Source of the DNA: JBBQER01 sp038320885
Lineage (GTDB): Bacteria; Actinomycetota; Acidimicrobiia; IMCC26256; PALSA-610
Direction of reading: 5' to 3'
Length of the DNA stretch: 33,162 nt
Assembly (NCBI GenBank): GCA_038320885.1
Contig: JBBQER010000040.1
Span: 1 to 33,162 of the forward strand
Positions 1 to 7,470 of the stretch are shown here, one piece after another. Position 1 is the first letter of the stretch. Each line of letters opens with the position of its first letter. The notes below the pieces were generated by a model. The model worked only from the letters and a program-made list of their open reading frames with translations, did not search any database and had not been told where the DNA came from. The translations under genes were made by a program, and so were the position numbers.

Positions 1-1
1 C

Positions 2-130
2 GTGCTCGTCTTGTTCGGCGGTTCACAGCTGCCCAAGTTGGCCAGGGGGCTCGGCTCCGCCCAGCGAGAGTTCAAGAAGGGCCTCGAAGAGGGCGCCGAC
101 GAGAAGTCGGACAAGTCCAAGTCCGACTGA
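2..130 (+). CDS. tatA: Sec-independent translocase protein TatA/TatE (C-terminal part, cut by window edge)
   Basis: Only the last 42 codons are present; the 5' end lies outside the window. The visible protein starts inside the membrane-helix/hinge region (VLVLFGGSQLPKLARGLG). This matches the conserved FG-x(3)-LP-x-LAR-x-LG hinge of TatA-type proteins, where a short transmembrane helix passes into an amphipathic helix (about residues 12-30 of the visible part). It ends in a charged Lys/Asp/Ser-rich tail. In the family, TatA oligomers form the twin-arginine translocation pore for folded proteins. The Phe-Gly pair and the LP motif are intact. TatB-like paralogues share the hinge, but the very short acidic/basic tail fits TatA. 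It is followed by a hairpin-containing spacer before the next gene. Confidence 0.85.
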   Translation: MLVLFGGSQLPKLARGLGSAQREFKKGLEEGADEKSDKSKSD

Positions 131-203
131 GCTCCGCATTCCTCGCACTCACGACCGCTCCTAGGTCGGGACTCGCGTTGCGAGCACGCGCGAGTCTGAC
201 GGC
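131..203. other. tatA-OYE spacer with alternative hairpins
   Basis: This 73-bp spacer holds nested inverted repeats. An 8-bp perfect stem pairs 170-177 (GACTCGCG) with 189-196 (CGCGAGTC). A shorter alternative stem pairs 172-176 with 180-184, and another 5-bp stem pairs 152-156 with 164-168. The large stem could be the tatA transcription terminator, though it has no T-tract. It could also be a structure in the 5' leader of the next gene, whose GTG at 204 lies 7 nt downstream and has no visible Shine-Dalgarno. The two larger stems exclude each other. Confidence 0.4.
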
Positions 204-2189
204 GTGAACTTCCCGCTTCTCCTGTCGCCTCTTCGTATCGGCCCGCTCGAGGCGAGAAATAGGGTCGTCTGCGGCGCGCATTTCACGATGTACACCGAGC
301 CCGCCCGGACGTACGGCGAACCCGGGTTCTACGGCGAGCGCTACGGGCGCTACCTCGCCGAATACGCACGAGGTGGGGTCGGCACGGTCATCGCGGGCCA
401 GGCGCAGGTGCATCCGACCACTGCGTATCAGATGCACAACAACGCCGCGGTCTGGGATCCCGACTGCGTCCCGCCGCTTCGGCGCGTCAGTGAGCAAATC
501 CGGGAGCACGGCGCGCTCGCGTTCTTGCAGCTCGCACACAACGGCGGCGTCAATCACGCCACCTGGTCTCGATTGCCGGTGTGGTCGGCATCGGGGATCG
601 CGAACCACATGGAGGCGTCGAAGCCGATCGAGCCGCACGAGATTCGGGAGGTCGTCGAATACTTCGGCCACAGCGCGCGTCATGCGGCCGACGGCGGGTT
701 TGACGGCATCGAAGTCCATGCCGCGCACGGCTATCTGATCCACGAGTTCCTGTCGCCCGCGCACAATCAACGCACCGACGAGTACGGCGGGTCGTTCGAC
801 AACCGGCTGCGGTTCGCGGCTGAGGTGCTGGAAGCGGTGCGCGATGCAGCCGGCGATGGCATCGCGGTCGGCGTGCGTCTCGTCGGCGACGAAGAGAAAC
901 GTGACGGCCACGGGTTGGGTCCCGACGACTGCGCCGCGATCGCGACCGCGCTGGCGAAAGCCGGTCTCGTCGACTTCGTGAATGTGAGCGTCGGTACGTC
1001 GGGCATCGGCATGGTCCGACCGATGTACTCGCCCCATCTGCTCGGTGTCGGCGCGACCGCGGTCGTCAAGCGTGCGATCCCCGACGTGCCGGTGTTCGCC
1101 GTGCACCGGATCCTGACGCCCGACGAAGCCGAAGGTGTTCTCGAGCGCGACGAAGCCGACGCGATCACGCTCGTGCGCGCGTTGATCGCCGATCCGGAAT
1201 GGGTGCGCAAGGCGAGCACTGAACGCGCCGGCGAGATCCGAGCCTGCACGGGCTGCAACCAAGGCTGTTACGGCAACCTCACGCAGGGCTACCCGATCAC
1301 CTGCGTGACGAATCCGAGTGTCGGACGCGAATCGACGCTCGGCTCCGGCACGCTGCGGCGAGCGTCCACACGCAAACGGGTCGTCGTGGTGGGTGGCGGA
1401 CCCGCCGGGCTCGAGTCGGCCTGGGTCGCCGCCGCCCGCGGACACGACGTCACGTTGCTCGAACGGTCCGCGCAGCTGGGAGGAAAGATCCGGCTCGCCG
1501 CGATGCTCCCCGGTCGCGCCGAGATCGCGGCCTTTGCCGACTGGCGAGCCGACGAGTGCGTCCGGCGCGGCGTCGACGTCCGGCTCGGCGTCGAGGCCGG
1601 TGTCGATTCCGTGCTCGCGCTCGCTCCCGACGCAGTGATCGTCGCGACCGGTGGCCACGCCGCGGTCGACACACCGTCGAAGTCGCACAGCATGCCGGTC
1701 GCCGGCTCCGACCAGGCGTGGGTCATCGATCACGAACGGGCGCTGCTCGAGGCCGATTCGCTCGGCGAGCACATCGTCATCCTCGACGCGATCGGCCACA
1801 TCGAGGCGATCGGCGTCGGCCACTACCTCGCCGAACGCGCGCACCAGGTAACCGTCGTGACGCCGTTGCATTCGCCGCTGCTGCTCGACGCGGAGACCAT
1901 GCAGAAGGCTCTGCCCCGCGCGGTGCGAGCCGGCGTGCGCTGGCGGCCGAACACCGCGGTCGTGTCCATCGGCGCGCACGAGGTGACGGTCGCCGACGTG
2001 ATGTCGTACGCGATCGACACGCTCCCCGCGGACCACGTCGTGATACGTACCCACGGCGTCGCGAATGACTCGCTCTATTTCGCGCTCCGTGACGTGCTGC
2101 CCGACGTGCGCCGGGTCGGCGACGCGGTCGTTCCTCGCCTCGCCGACCGCGCGATCTCCGACGGCCATCTCGCGGGCCGCGCGGTTTGA
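204..2189 (+). CDS. OYE-family FMN/4Fe-4S/FAD oxidoreductase (2,4-dienoyl-CoA reductase / TMADH type)
   Basis: A 661-residue protein with the three-part architecture of 2,4-dienoyl-CoA reductase and trimethylamine dehydrogenase. Residues 1 to about 335 are an old-yellow-enzyme TIM barrel (FPLLLSPLRIGPLEARNRVV at the start, then EVHAAHGYLIHEFLSP and NQRTDEYGGS). The 4Fe-4S ligands are C348-x2-C351-x3-C355-x11-C367. A Rossmann domain begins with VVVVGGGPAGLE (GGGPAG at 397-402), followed by a second dinucleotide-binding region. Electrons would pass from NAD(P)H through FAD and the cluster to FMN, reducing an enoyl or dienoyl substrate in the cytoplasm. Relatives occur in mycofactocin-associated and lipid-degradation settings, but no mycofactocin gene is visible, so the substrate is unknown. 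The GTG start has no clear ribosome site and was chosen because homology begins at once. It converges on the SDR gene with a 3-bp gap between stops. Confidence 0.85.
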   Translation: MNFPLLLSPLRIGPLEARNRVVCGAHFTMYTEPARTYGEPGFYGERYGRYLAEYARGGVGTVIAGQAQVHPTTAYQMHNNAAVWDPDCVPPLRRVSEQIREHGALAFLQLAHNGGVNHATWSRLPVWSASGIANHMEASKPIEPHEIREVVEYFGHSARHAADGGFDGIEVHAAHGYLIHEFLSPAHNQRTDEYGGSFDNRLRFAAEVLEAVRDAAGDGIAVGVRLVGDEEKRDGHGLGPDDCAAIATALAKAGLVDFVNVSVGTSGIGMVRPMYSPHLLGVGATAVVKRAIPDVPVFAVHRILTPDEAEGVLERDEADAITLVRALIADPEWVRKASTERAGEIRACTGCNQGCYGNLTQGYPITCVTNPSVGRESTLGSGTLRRASTRKRVVVVGGGPAGLESAWVAAARGHDVTLLERSAQLGGKIRLAAMLPGRAEIAAFADWRADECVRRGVDVRLGVEAGVDSVLALAPDAVIVATGGHAAVDTPSKSHSMPVAGSDQAWVIDHERALLEADSLGEHIVILDAIGHIEAIGVGHYLAERAHQVTVVTPLHSPLLLDAETMQKALPRAVRAGVRWRPNTAVVSIGAHEVTVADVMSYAIDTLPADHVVIRTHGVANDSLYFALRDVLPDVRRVGDAVVPRLADRAISDGHLAGRAV

Positions 2190-2200
2190 CGTCTACCGCG
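2180..2200. terminator. hairpin at convergent 3' ends, possible bidirectional terminator
   Basis: A perfect 6-bp GC stem pairs CGCGGT (2180-2185) with ACCGCG (2195-2200) around a 9-nt loop. The stop codon of the plus-strand oxidoreductase (2187-2189) lies in the loop. The stop of the minus-strand SDR (2193-2195) reaches into the second arm. There is no T-tract on either side, as is common for high-G+C actinobacterial terminators. Confidence 0.35.
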
Positions 2201-3137
2201 ACGCCGGGCGGGAAGCGGTCCACTCGGGGGGTGGGCGGTCGGCGACTTTGGCGCCGGCGTCGAGCGGGAGCTCCCCGGCGAGATCGTCGGCTCGGAATCC
2301 GCGATCGTCTCGCCGCCAGGTGCGATTGACCCGCCACGTCAGCACGTGTTCGATCGTTCCGCCGTGTACCTGGAACGTCTGGCCGGAGATGCCGCCGGCT
2401 TCGGGTGACGCGAGAAAGCATCCGAGCTCGGCCACGTGCACCGGGTCGCGCATCGCTTGCGCGTGGTCGGTTCCGCCTTCGTCGTCGATCGAGCGCTGGG
2501 TCCGCCAGCCGATCTGCGCCAAGCGGGTGTTGGCGCCGGGCATGATCGAGTTGGCGGTGACGCCGTAGGGCGCCATCTCCGTCGCCACTGCTTCGGTGAA
2601 CGCGTTGATGCCCGCTTTGGCGGCGACATAGTTCGACTGTCCGGCGCCGCCGTAGAGCAGAAGACCGGTGGCGGTGTTGATCAGCCGGCCATACGTCGTG
2701 CCGTGCTCCTTCGCCTGCGCGCGCCAGTGGCGACACGCGGGGCGTGACACCACGAACGTGCCGCGCAGATGAACGCGGATCACGTCGTCCCATTCCTCGT
2801 CGCCGAGGTTGAACACCATGCGCGGCCGGCCGAATCCCGCGTTGTTGATGACGATGTCGAGCCGTCCCCAGGTATCGAGCGCGCACTGCACGAGATCGTC
2901 GGCGATCGTCGCGTCCGCGATGTCACCGCGCTGCGCGATCGCCTCACCTCCCGCGCTCTCGATCTCGGCCACGACCTCGGCGGCGGGATCCTCGGCGGTC
3001 GAGCTGCCGTCGGTCGCGACGCCCGCATCGTTCACGACCATCCGCGCTCCGTATGCCGCGAGCCGCACAGCGTAGGCACGGCCGATGCCGCGTCCCGCGC
3101 CGGTGACAATGGCGACGCGTTCGCGCAGGTCGGTCAC
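2193..3137 (-). CDS. short-chain dehydrogenase/reductase (SDR), HSD17B4-like
   Basis: A 314-residue classical SDR. The cofactor motif TGAGRGIG is at residues 12-19. The NAG-type motif is in IVINNAGFGRPR, and the active-site Tyr-Lys pair is Y170-x3-K174 (NYVAAKAG). A C-terminal extension of about 60 residues follows the Rossmann core. At the position 13 residues before the Tyr, where the catalytic Ser normally sits, I read Thr157 (NTATGLLLYGGAGQSNY). The sequence otherwise resembles multifunctional-enzyme-type 3-hydroxyacyl-CoA dehydrogenases, so a hydroxyacyl-CoA or alcohol substrate is plausible but unproven. The GTG start lies 6 nt behind a TAGGAT -10 element. Being tail-to-tail with a dienoyl-CoA-reductase-like enzyme suggests a shared lipid or steroid theme, although the two are not co-transcribed. 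Confidence 0.85.
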   Translation of the reverse strand: MTDLRERVAIVTGAGRGIGRAYAVRLAAYGARMVVNDAGVATDGSSTAEDPAAEVVAEIESAGGEAIAQRGDIADATIADDLVQCALDTWGRLDIVINNAGFGRPRMVFNLGDEEWDDVIRVHLRGTFVVSRPACRHWRAQAKEHGTTYGRLINTATGLLLYGGAGQSNYVAAKAGINAFTEAVATEMAPYGVTANSIMPGANTRLAQIGWRTQRSIDDEGGTDHAQAMRDPVHVAELGCFLASPEAGGISGQTFQVHGGTIEHVLTWRVNRTWRRDDRGFRADDLAGELPLDAGAKVADRPPPEWTASRPASR

Positions 3138-3143
3138 GATTCG

Positions 3144-3149
3144 ATCCTA
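3144..3149 (-). promoter_or_regulatory. -10 element of the SDR gene, leaderless start predicted
   Basis: On the minus strand the hexamer TAGGAT ends 6 nt before the GTG at 3137, with no Shine-Dalgarno between. This is the expected spacing if transcription starts on the start codon itself. No good -35 element is visible. Confidence 0.45.
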
Positions 3150-3242
3150 AGGCCAGGCGTGCAGCGTTGGCCCGGCAGTCGCGACCCGTTGGCGCGTGAT
3201 GGAGGGCCGTAGCTCGTAGCCGAGTAGACGCGGCCTCCTCGA

Positions 3243-3248
3243 TACACT
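3243..3248 (+). promoter_or_regulatory. possible -10 element of tig
   Basis: TACACT lies 11 nt upstream of the trigger factor ATG. The intervening leader contains CCTCCTCCTT (3250-3259), which resembles the anti-Shine-Dalgarno tail of 16S rRNA rather than its complement, so no normal ribosome-binding site is present. No convincing -35 was found. Confidence 0.3.
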
Positions 3249-3259
3249 GCCTCCTCCTT

Positions 3260-4657
3260 ATGCAGAGCACGGTCGAGTCGGTCGAGGGCAACAAGGTCAA
3301 GCTCCACGTCACGGTGCCGGCCGACGAATTCGAGCGCGCGATCGATGCCGCGTTCAAGAAGCTCGCGCGGGAAGTTCGTGTGCCCGGATTCCGGCCGGGG
3401 AAGGCGCCGCGCAAGTTGCTCGAGGCCCGCCTAGGAACCGACATGGCACGCGAGCAGGCCTTGCGGGACTCCCTGCCCGAGTTCTACGTCGACGCGGTCA
3501 CGGAGCATGACGTCGACGTGATCGCGCCGCCCGAGATCGAGGTCACCGCCGGCCAGGCCGACGGCGATGTCGAGTTCGAAGCAGTCGTCGAAGTGCGACC
3601 GCAGGTGCAGCTCGTCGGGTACGACGAGCTCCGGGTCGAGTTGCCGTTCGAGCCGGTGGGCGACGAGCAGGTCGACCAGCAGGTCGACCGCCTCCGTGAT
3701 CGCTTCGCCGACCTCACCGACTCCGATCAGCCGCTCATCGACGAGTCGTACGCGACCATCGACATCACGGGGTCGATCGGCGGGGAGGCGGTCGAGGGCC
3801 TCACCGCAACCGACTTTCTCTACCGCGTCGGATCCGACATGGTTGTTCCCGAGCTCGATCAACAGCTCCACGGCACGCGTCCGGGTGCGATCCTCGAGTT
3901 CCACGCGACGTTGCCCGAGCGCTTCGGCGATCGCGCCGGTGAAGACGCGAGCTTCCGCGTTCTCGTGAAGGAAGCCAAGCACAAGGTGCTGCCCGACCTC
4001 ACCGACGAGTGGGTCGACGAAGCAAGCGAGTTCGACACCGTCGACGAGCTGCGCGCCGACATTCGCAAGCGACTCGAGGTCGTGCAGAAGTTGCAGGCGC
4101 AAATGGGCGCGCGCGACAAGGTGTTGGAGGCGGTCGCCGATCTCGTTCCCGTCCCCGCGCCGGAAGTTCTCGTCGACGACGAGACGCGTCGACGCGTCGA
4201 AGATCTTGCGCACCGTTTGCAGCATCAGAACGCGTCGCTCGAGCAGTATCTCGAGGCCACCGGTCAGGAGCCGCAGGCCTTCATCGACGAAGTACGTGAA
4301 GGTGCGGTTCGGGCCGTACTCGCTGACCTGGCGCTACGCGCCGTGGTCGCGCAGGAAGACATCGAACCGACTGACGATGAGGTAGAGGCCGAGATCGTGC
4401 GTCTGGCCGATCGCCTGGAGGAGAAGGTCGAAAAGGTACGGCGCGACTTAGAACGGAGGGGTGTGCTGGAGACGGTACGCTCTGATCTTGCCCGTGGGAA
4501 GGCGCTCGAATTCCTCGTCGAGCACAGCACGGTGGTCGACGAGGAGGGGAACGTGATCGACCTCACGATTCCCGACGAGCCCCAACCCGTCGACCAAAAC
4601 GCAAGCGCAGACGACGCAAAACCCGACGAACCCCCTGACGAAAGGTCCGAGGCGTGA
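3260..4657 (+). CDS. tig: trigger factor, ribosome-associated chaperone / peptidyl-prolyl isomerase
   Basis: A 465-residue protein with the normal trigger factor layout. The N-terminal ribosome-binding domain (1 to about 115) carries the signature GFRPGKAP at residues 43-50, which docks on ribosomal protein L23. A FKBP-like isomerase domain follows (about 160-245), then a helical C-terminal chaperone domain (about 255-430). The last 35 residues are a disordered acidic tail (QPVDQNASADDAKPDEPPDE). It binds nascent chains at the exit tunnel in the cytoplasm. The ATG lies only 12 bp behind a possible -10 element and lacks a Shine-Dalgarno. Its stop overlaps the clpP start by 4 bp (GTGA), so clpP is probably translationally coupled. 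The order tig-clpP-clpX is widely conserved, which supports the call. Confidence 0.96.
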   Translation: MQSTVESVEGNKVKLHVTVPADEFERAIDAAFKKLAREVRVPGFRPGKAPRKLLEARLGTDMAREQALRDSLPEFYVDAVTEHDVDVIAPPEIEVTAGQADGDVEFEAVVEVRPQVQLVGYDELRVELPFEPVGDEQVDQQVDRLRDRFADLTDSDQPLIDESYATIDITGSIGGEAVEGLTATDFLYRVGSDMVVPELDQQLHGTRPGAILEFHATLPERFGDRAGEDASFRVLVKEAKHKVLPDLTDEWVDEASEFDTVDELRADIRKRLEVVQKLQAQMGARDKVLEAVADLVPVPAPEVLVDDETRRRVEDLAHRLQHQNASLEQYLEATGQEPQAFIDEVREGAVRAVLADLALRAVVAQEDIEPTDDEVEAEIVRLADRLEEKVEKVRRDLERRGVLETVRSDLARGKALEFLVEHSTVVDEEGNVIDLTIPDEPQPVDQNASADDAKPDEPPDERSEA

Positions 4658-5310
4658 CCGAGCCGAAGTACAACCAGCCGCCGCGTGGCCAATACGTCCC
4701 GATGCCGCGGTTCATCCAGGACACGCCGCGCGGACGCATGGAATGGGATCCGTACTCGCGACTCGCGAACGACCGCATCATCTTCCTGGGCACGCCGGTC
4801 GACGACACCGTTGCCAACCTGATCATCGCCCAGCTGCTGATCCTCGAATCGGAAGATCCCGACAAGGACGTGGTGATGTACGTCAACTCGCCCGGCGGCG
4901 AGATCACGGGCCTCTTCGCGATCTACGACACGATGCAGTACATCAAGCCCGACGTGCAGACGATCTGCATCGGCCAGGCCGCGTCGGCCGCGGCGGTGCT
5001 CCTCGCATCCGGCGCGCCCGGCAAGCGCTTCATTCTCCCGCACGCCCGAGTGCTCATCCACCAGCCGCACGGTGGCGCCTCCGGCCAGGCGGTCGACATC
5101 GAGATCCAGGCGCGCGAGATCACACGCATGCGCGAGTTGCTCGACGAGATTCTCGCGTTCCACACCGGGCAACCGGTGGAGCGCGTCAAGAAGGACACCG
5201 ACCGCGACTTCATCATGAGCGCGATCGATGCAGCCGACTACGGTCTGGTCGACGAGGTCATCACCAACCGTGAGCTGGCTGCGGTACCGTCCGCAGACAG
5301 CACGAACTAG
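4654..5310 (+). CDS. clpP: ATP-dependent Clp protease proteolytic subunit
   Basis: A 218-residue serine protease of the ClpP family. The catalytic triad is read as Ser111 (GQAASAAAVLL), His136 (VLIHQPHGG) and Asp185 (DTDRDFIMSA). The oxyanion-strand motif NSPGGEITG is present. The N-terminal 20 residues (TEPKYNQPPRGQYVPMPRFI) may be a propeptide or leader. The protein forms the barrel that ClpX feeds with unfolded substrates. Actinobacteria commonly have two ClpP paralogues forming a mixed barrel; only one is in this window, so a second copy elsewhere is likely. The GTG start overlaps the tig stop by 4 bp, with a GA-rich ribosome site (GAAAGG) upstream. clpX follows after 47 bp. Confidence 0.96.
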   Translation: MTEPKYNQPPRGQYVPMPRFIQDTPRGRMEWDPYSRLANDRIIFLGTPVDDTVANLIIAQLLILESEDPDKDVVMYVNSPGGEITGLFAIYDTMQYIKPDVQTICIGQAASAAAVLLASGAPGKRFILPHARVLIHQPHGGASGQAVDIEIQAREITRMRELLDEILAFHTGQPVERVKKDTDRDFIMSAIDAADYGLVDEVITNRELAAVPSADSTN

Positions 5311-5357
5311 CAGCGGCCCTGAGTCGCTGATGTTGAGTCTGGGGTAGGAGGGCTTCG

Positions 5358-6614
5358 GTGGCGAAGTTCGGTGACGGTGGCGATCTGCTCAAGTGCTCTT
5401 TCTGTGGGAAGAGCCAGAAGCAGGTCAAGAAGCTGATCGCCGGTCCCGGCGTCTACATCTGCGACGAGTGCATCGATCTCTGCAACGAGATCATCGAGGA
5501 AGAGCTGTCGCAGGGCACCGAGGTCCGGTTCGACGATCTTCCGAAGCCGCGCGAGATCTACGGCTACCTGAACGACTACATCATCGGCCAGGAGCAGGCG
5601 AAGAAGATCCTGTCGGTTGCGGTCTACAACCACTACAAGCGCGTGCAAGCCGGCGCGTACGGCGACCCCGACGTCGAGCTGCAGAAGTCGAACATCCTGC
5701 TCATCGGTCCGACCGGTTGCGGCAAGACGCTGCTCGCGCAGACGTTGGCGCGCATGTTGAAGGTTCCGTTCGCGATCGCCGACGCCACCGCGCTCACCGA
5801 GGCCGGATACGTCGGCGAAGACGTCGAGAACATTCTCCTCAAGCTGATCCAGGCCGCCGACTACGACGTCAAGAAGGCCGAGACCGGGATCATCTACATC
5901 GACGAGATCGACAAGATCGCTCGCAAGGCCGAGAACCCGTCGATCACGCGTGACGTCTCGGGCGAGGGTGTGCAGCAGGCACTGCTGAAGATCCTCGAGG
6001 GGACGACAGCTTCCGTTCCCCCCCAAGGTGGCCGCAAGCACCCCCACCAAGAGTTCATCCAGATCGACACGACCAATATCCTCTTCATCTGCGGCGGTGC
6101 GTTCGCCGGGCTCGACAAGATGATCGAGTCCCGCGTCGGCAAGCGCGGCATCGGTTTCGGTGCCGACGTGCGCCGCGGCGACGATCTCCAAGAGCTCGGC
6201 CGCCTTTTGGCCGACGTGCTCCCCGAAGACCTGCTCAAGTTCGGGCTCATCCCCGAGTTCGTCGGCCGTCTGCCCGTCGTCGGCGTCGTGCACAACCTCG
6301 ACAAGGACGCGCTCATGCGGATCCTCATCGAGCCCAAGAACGCGCTGGTGAAGCAGTACCAGAAGTTCTTCCACTTCGACGACGTGGAACTGGTGTTCTC
6401 CGACGACGCACTCGACGCGATCGCCGACGAAGCGCTCAAGCGTGCGACCGGTGCTCGTGGGTTGCGCGCCATCCTCGAGGAGTCGTTGCTCGAGGTGATG
6501 TACGACCTGCCTTCGCGTGCTGACGTTGTGAAGTGCATCGTTGATCGCGAGGTCGTGCTTTCGAAGGTCGCGCCGACGCTCGTTACGGAAGACGAGTCAC
6601 GCCGCACGGCTTAG
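5358..6614 (+). CDS. clpX: ATP-dependent Clp protease ATP-binding subunit ClpX
   Basis: A 418-residue AAA+ unfoldase of normal length. The N-terminal C4 zinc finger, which binds adaptors and substrates, uses C13-x2-C16 and C35-x2-C38. The Walker A motif is GPTGCGKT (117-124), and Walker B contains D182-E183 in IIYIDEIDK. A ClpP-docking loop region and the small AAA domain (TGARGLRAILEESLLEVMYDLPS) follow. It unfolds tagged proteins and threads them into ClpP. The GTG start has a Shine-Dalgarno (TAGGAGG) 7-8 nt upstream. The gene ends 48 bp from the oppositely oriented ABC ATPase gene. Confidence 0.97.
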   Translation: MAKFGDGGDLLKCSFCGKSQKQVKKLIAGPGVYICDECIDLCNEIIEEELSQGTEVRFDDLPKPREIYGYLNDYIIGQEQAKKILSVAVYNHYKRVQAGAYGDPDVELQKSNILLIGPTGCGKTLLAQTLARMLKVPFAIADATALTEAGYVGEDVENILLKLIQAADYDVKKAETGIIYIDEIDKIARKAENPSITRDVSGEGVQQALLKILEGTTASVPPQGGRKHPHQEFIQIDTTNILFICGGAFAGLDKMIESRVGKRGIGFGADVRRGDDLQELGRLLADVLPEDLLKFGLIPEFVGRLPVVGVVHNLDKDALMRILIEPKNALVKQYQKFFHFDDVELVFSDDALDAIADEALKRATGARGLRAILEESLLEVMYDLPSRADVVKCIVDREVVLSKVAPTLVTEDESRRTA

Positions 6615-6626
6615 TTGCGTGTGCGT

Positions 6627-6652
6627 GTCGGCCTCTGGCAACTACCGCCGAC
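6627..6652. terminator. hairpin between convergent clpX and ABC ATPase genes
   Basis: A 6-bp stem GTCGGC (6627-6632) / GCCGAC (6647-6652) with a 14-nt loop fills most of the 48-bp gap between two convergent genes. An alternative pairing GTTGC/GCAAC (6614-6618 with 6637-6641) overlaps it. It has no T-tract. Position is the main evidence. Confidence 0.3.
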
Positions 6653-6662
6653 CCGCTCTCGG

Positions 6663-7445
6663 CTAAGCCAGGCGTGCGGTGAATCTTCCGTCGCGCTCTG
6701 TTATTTGGAGGGGGAGGGAGAAGGCGGCGGTCATTGCTTCGCTGGTCACCGTTGCTTCCAGCGCGCCTGTTGCTGCGACTTTGCCGGCTTTGAGGATGAG
6801 GGCGTGGGTGAAGGCGGGGGGGATTTCTTCTACGTGGTGGGTTACGAGGACCAGGGGTGGGCCGGTTTCGTCTTCGGCCCACGTTGTGAGGTCGGCTATG
6901 AGCTCTTCTCTGCCGGCTACGTCGAGGCCGGCGGTGGGTTCGTCGAAGAGGACGAGGGCGGGGTCGGTCATCAGCGTTCGGGCGAGCAGGACGCGTTGGC
7001 GTTCGCCGGCGGACAGGGTGGGGAGTTTGTGGTCGGCGAGCGCGCCGCAGCGAAAGCGTTCGAGCAACGTGATCGCGCGGCTTCGGTCCTTGTCGGTGTA
7101 TTGGTGCCACCAGGGGGCGAGTGCGGCGTAGCGCGCCGTCATCACGACCTCGGTCGCCGTCATGCTGGCTTCGAGGCGGGCCGCGAGTGCGGGGGACGAG
7201 AACGCGATGTGTTCGCGTAGGGCTCGTACGTCGCACCGGCCGAGTCGTTGCCCCAACACGTCGACGGTTCCGCTCGTGGGGTGTTGGTAAAGGGCGGCGA
7301 TTCGGAGCAGCGTCGTCTTGCCCGCGCCGTTCGGACCGAGCACGACCCATCGTTCGCCGGCGCGGATCTCCCAGCTGACGTCGTCGAGCACGCGCGTGCC
7401 GTCGAGGTCGAGCGTGATGTGCGAGCAGAGCAGCGCGGAGCTCAC
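6663..7445 (-). CDS. ABC transporter-type ATP-binding protein, no permease nearby (YlmA-like)
   Basis: A 260-residue single nucleotide-binding domain. Walker A is GPNGAGKTT (37-45), the signature is LSAGE (144-148), Walker B is ALVLFDEP (about 163-170), and a switch His follows in LVLVTHHVEEIP. The Q-loop region reads HIAFSSPAL, so the usual Gln appears to be Ser. I chose the GTG at 7445 because the aligned domain begins there; a reading frame open further upstream would run into the preceding gene. It starts 25 bp after the stop of the CAP-domain gene and is probably in the same transcript. No membrane subunit is encoded near it, so it may serve a permease elsewhere or have a non-transport role as some stand-alone ABC ATPases do. 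Confidence 0.83.
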   Translation of the reverse strand: MSSALLCSHITLDLDGTRVLDDVSWEIRAGERWVVLGPNGAGKTTLLRIAALYQHPTSGTVDVLGQRLGRCDVRALREHIAFSSPALAARLEASMTATEVVMTARYAALAPWWHQYTDKDRSRAITLLERFRCGALADHKLPTLSAGERQRVLLARTLMTDPALVLFDEPTAGLDVAGREELIADLTTWAEDETGPPLVLVTHHVEEIPPAFTHALILKAGKVAATGALEATVTSEAMTAAFSLPLQITERDGRFTARLA

Positions 7446-7470
7446 GAGGGCGTGAGCGTATCCAGCACCT

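Noticed and set aside
72..2168. Long minus-strand open frame (698 codons) opposite the OYE-family gene
   Set aside because: It is the antisense shadow of a clear flavoenzyme gene in high-G+C DNA. The translation is Arg/Asp/Val-rich with no recognisable domain and no ribosome site.
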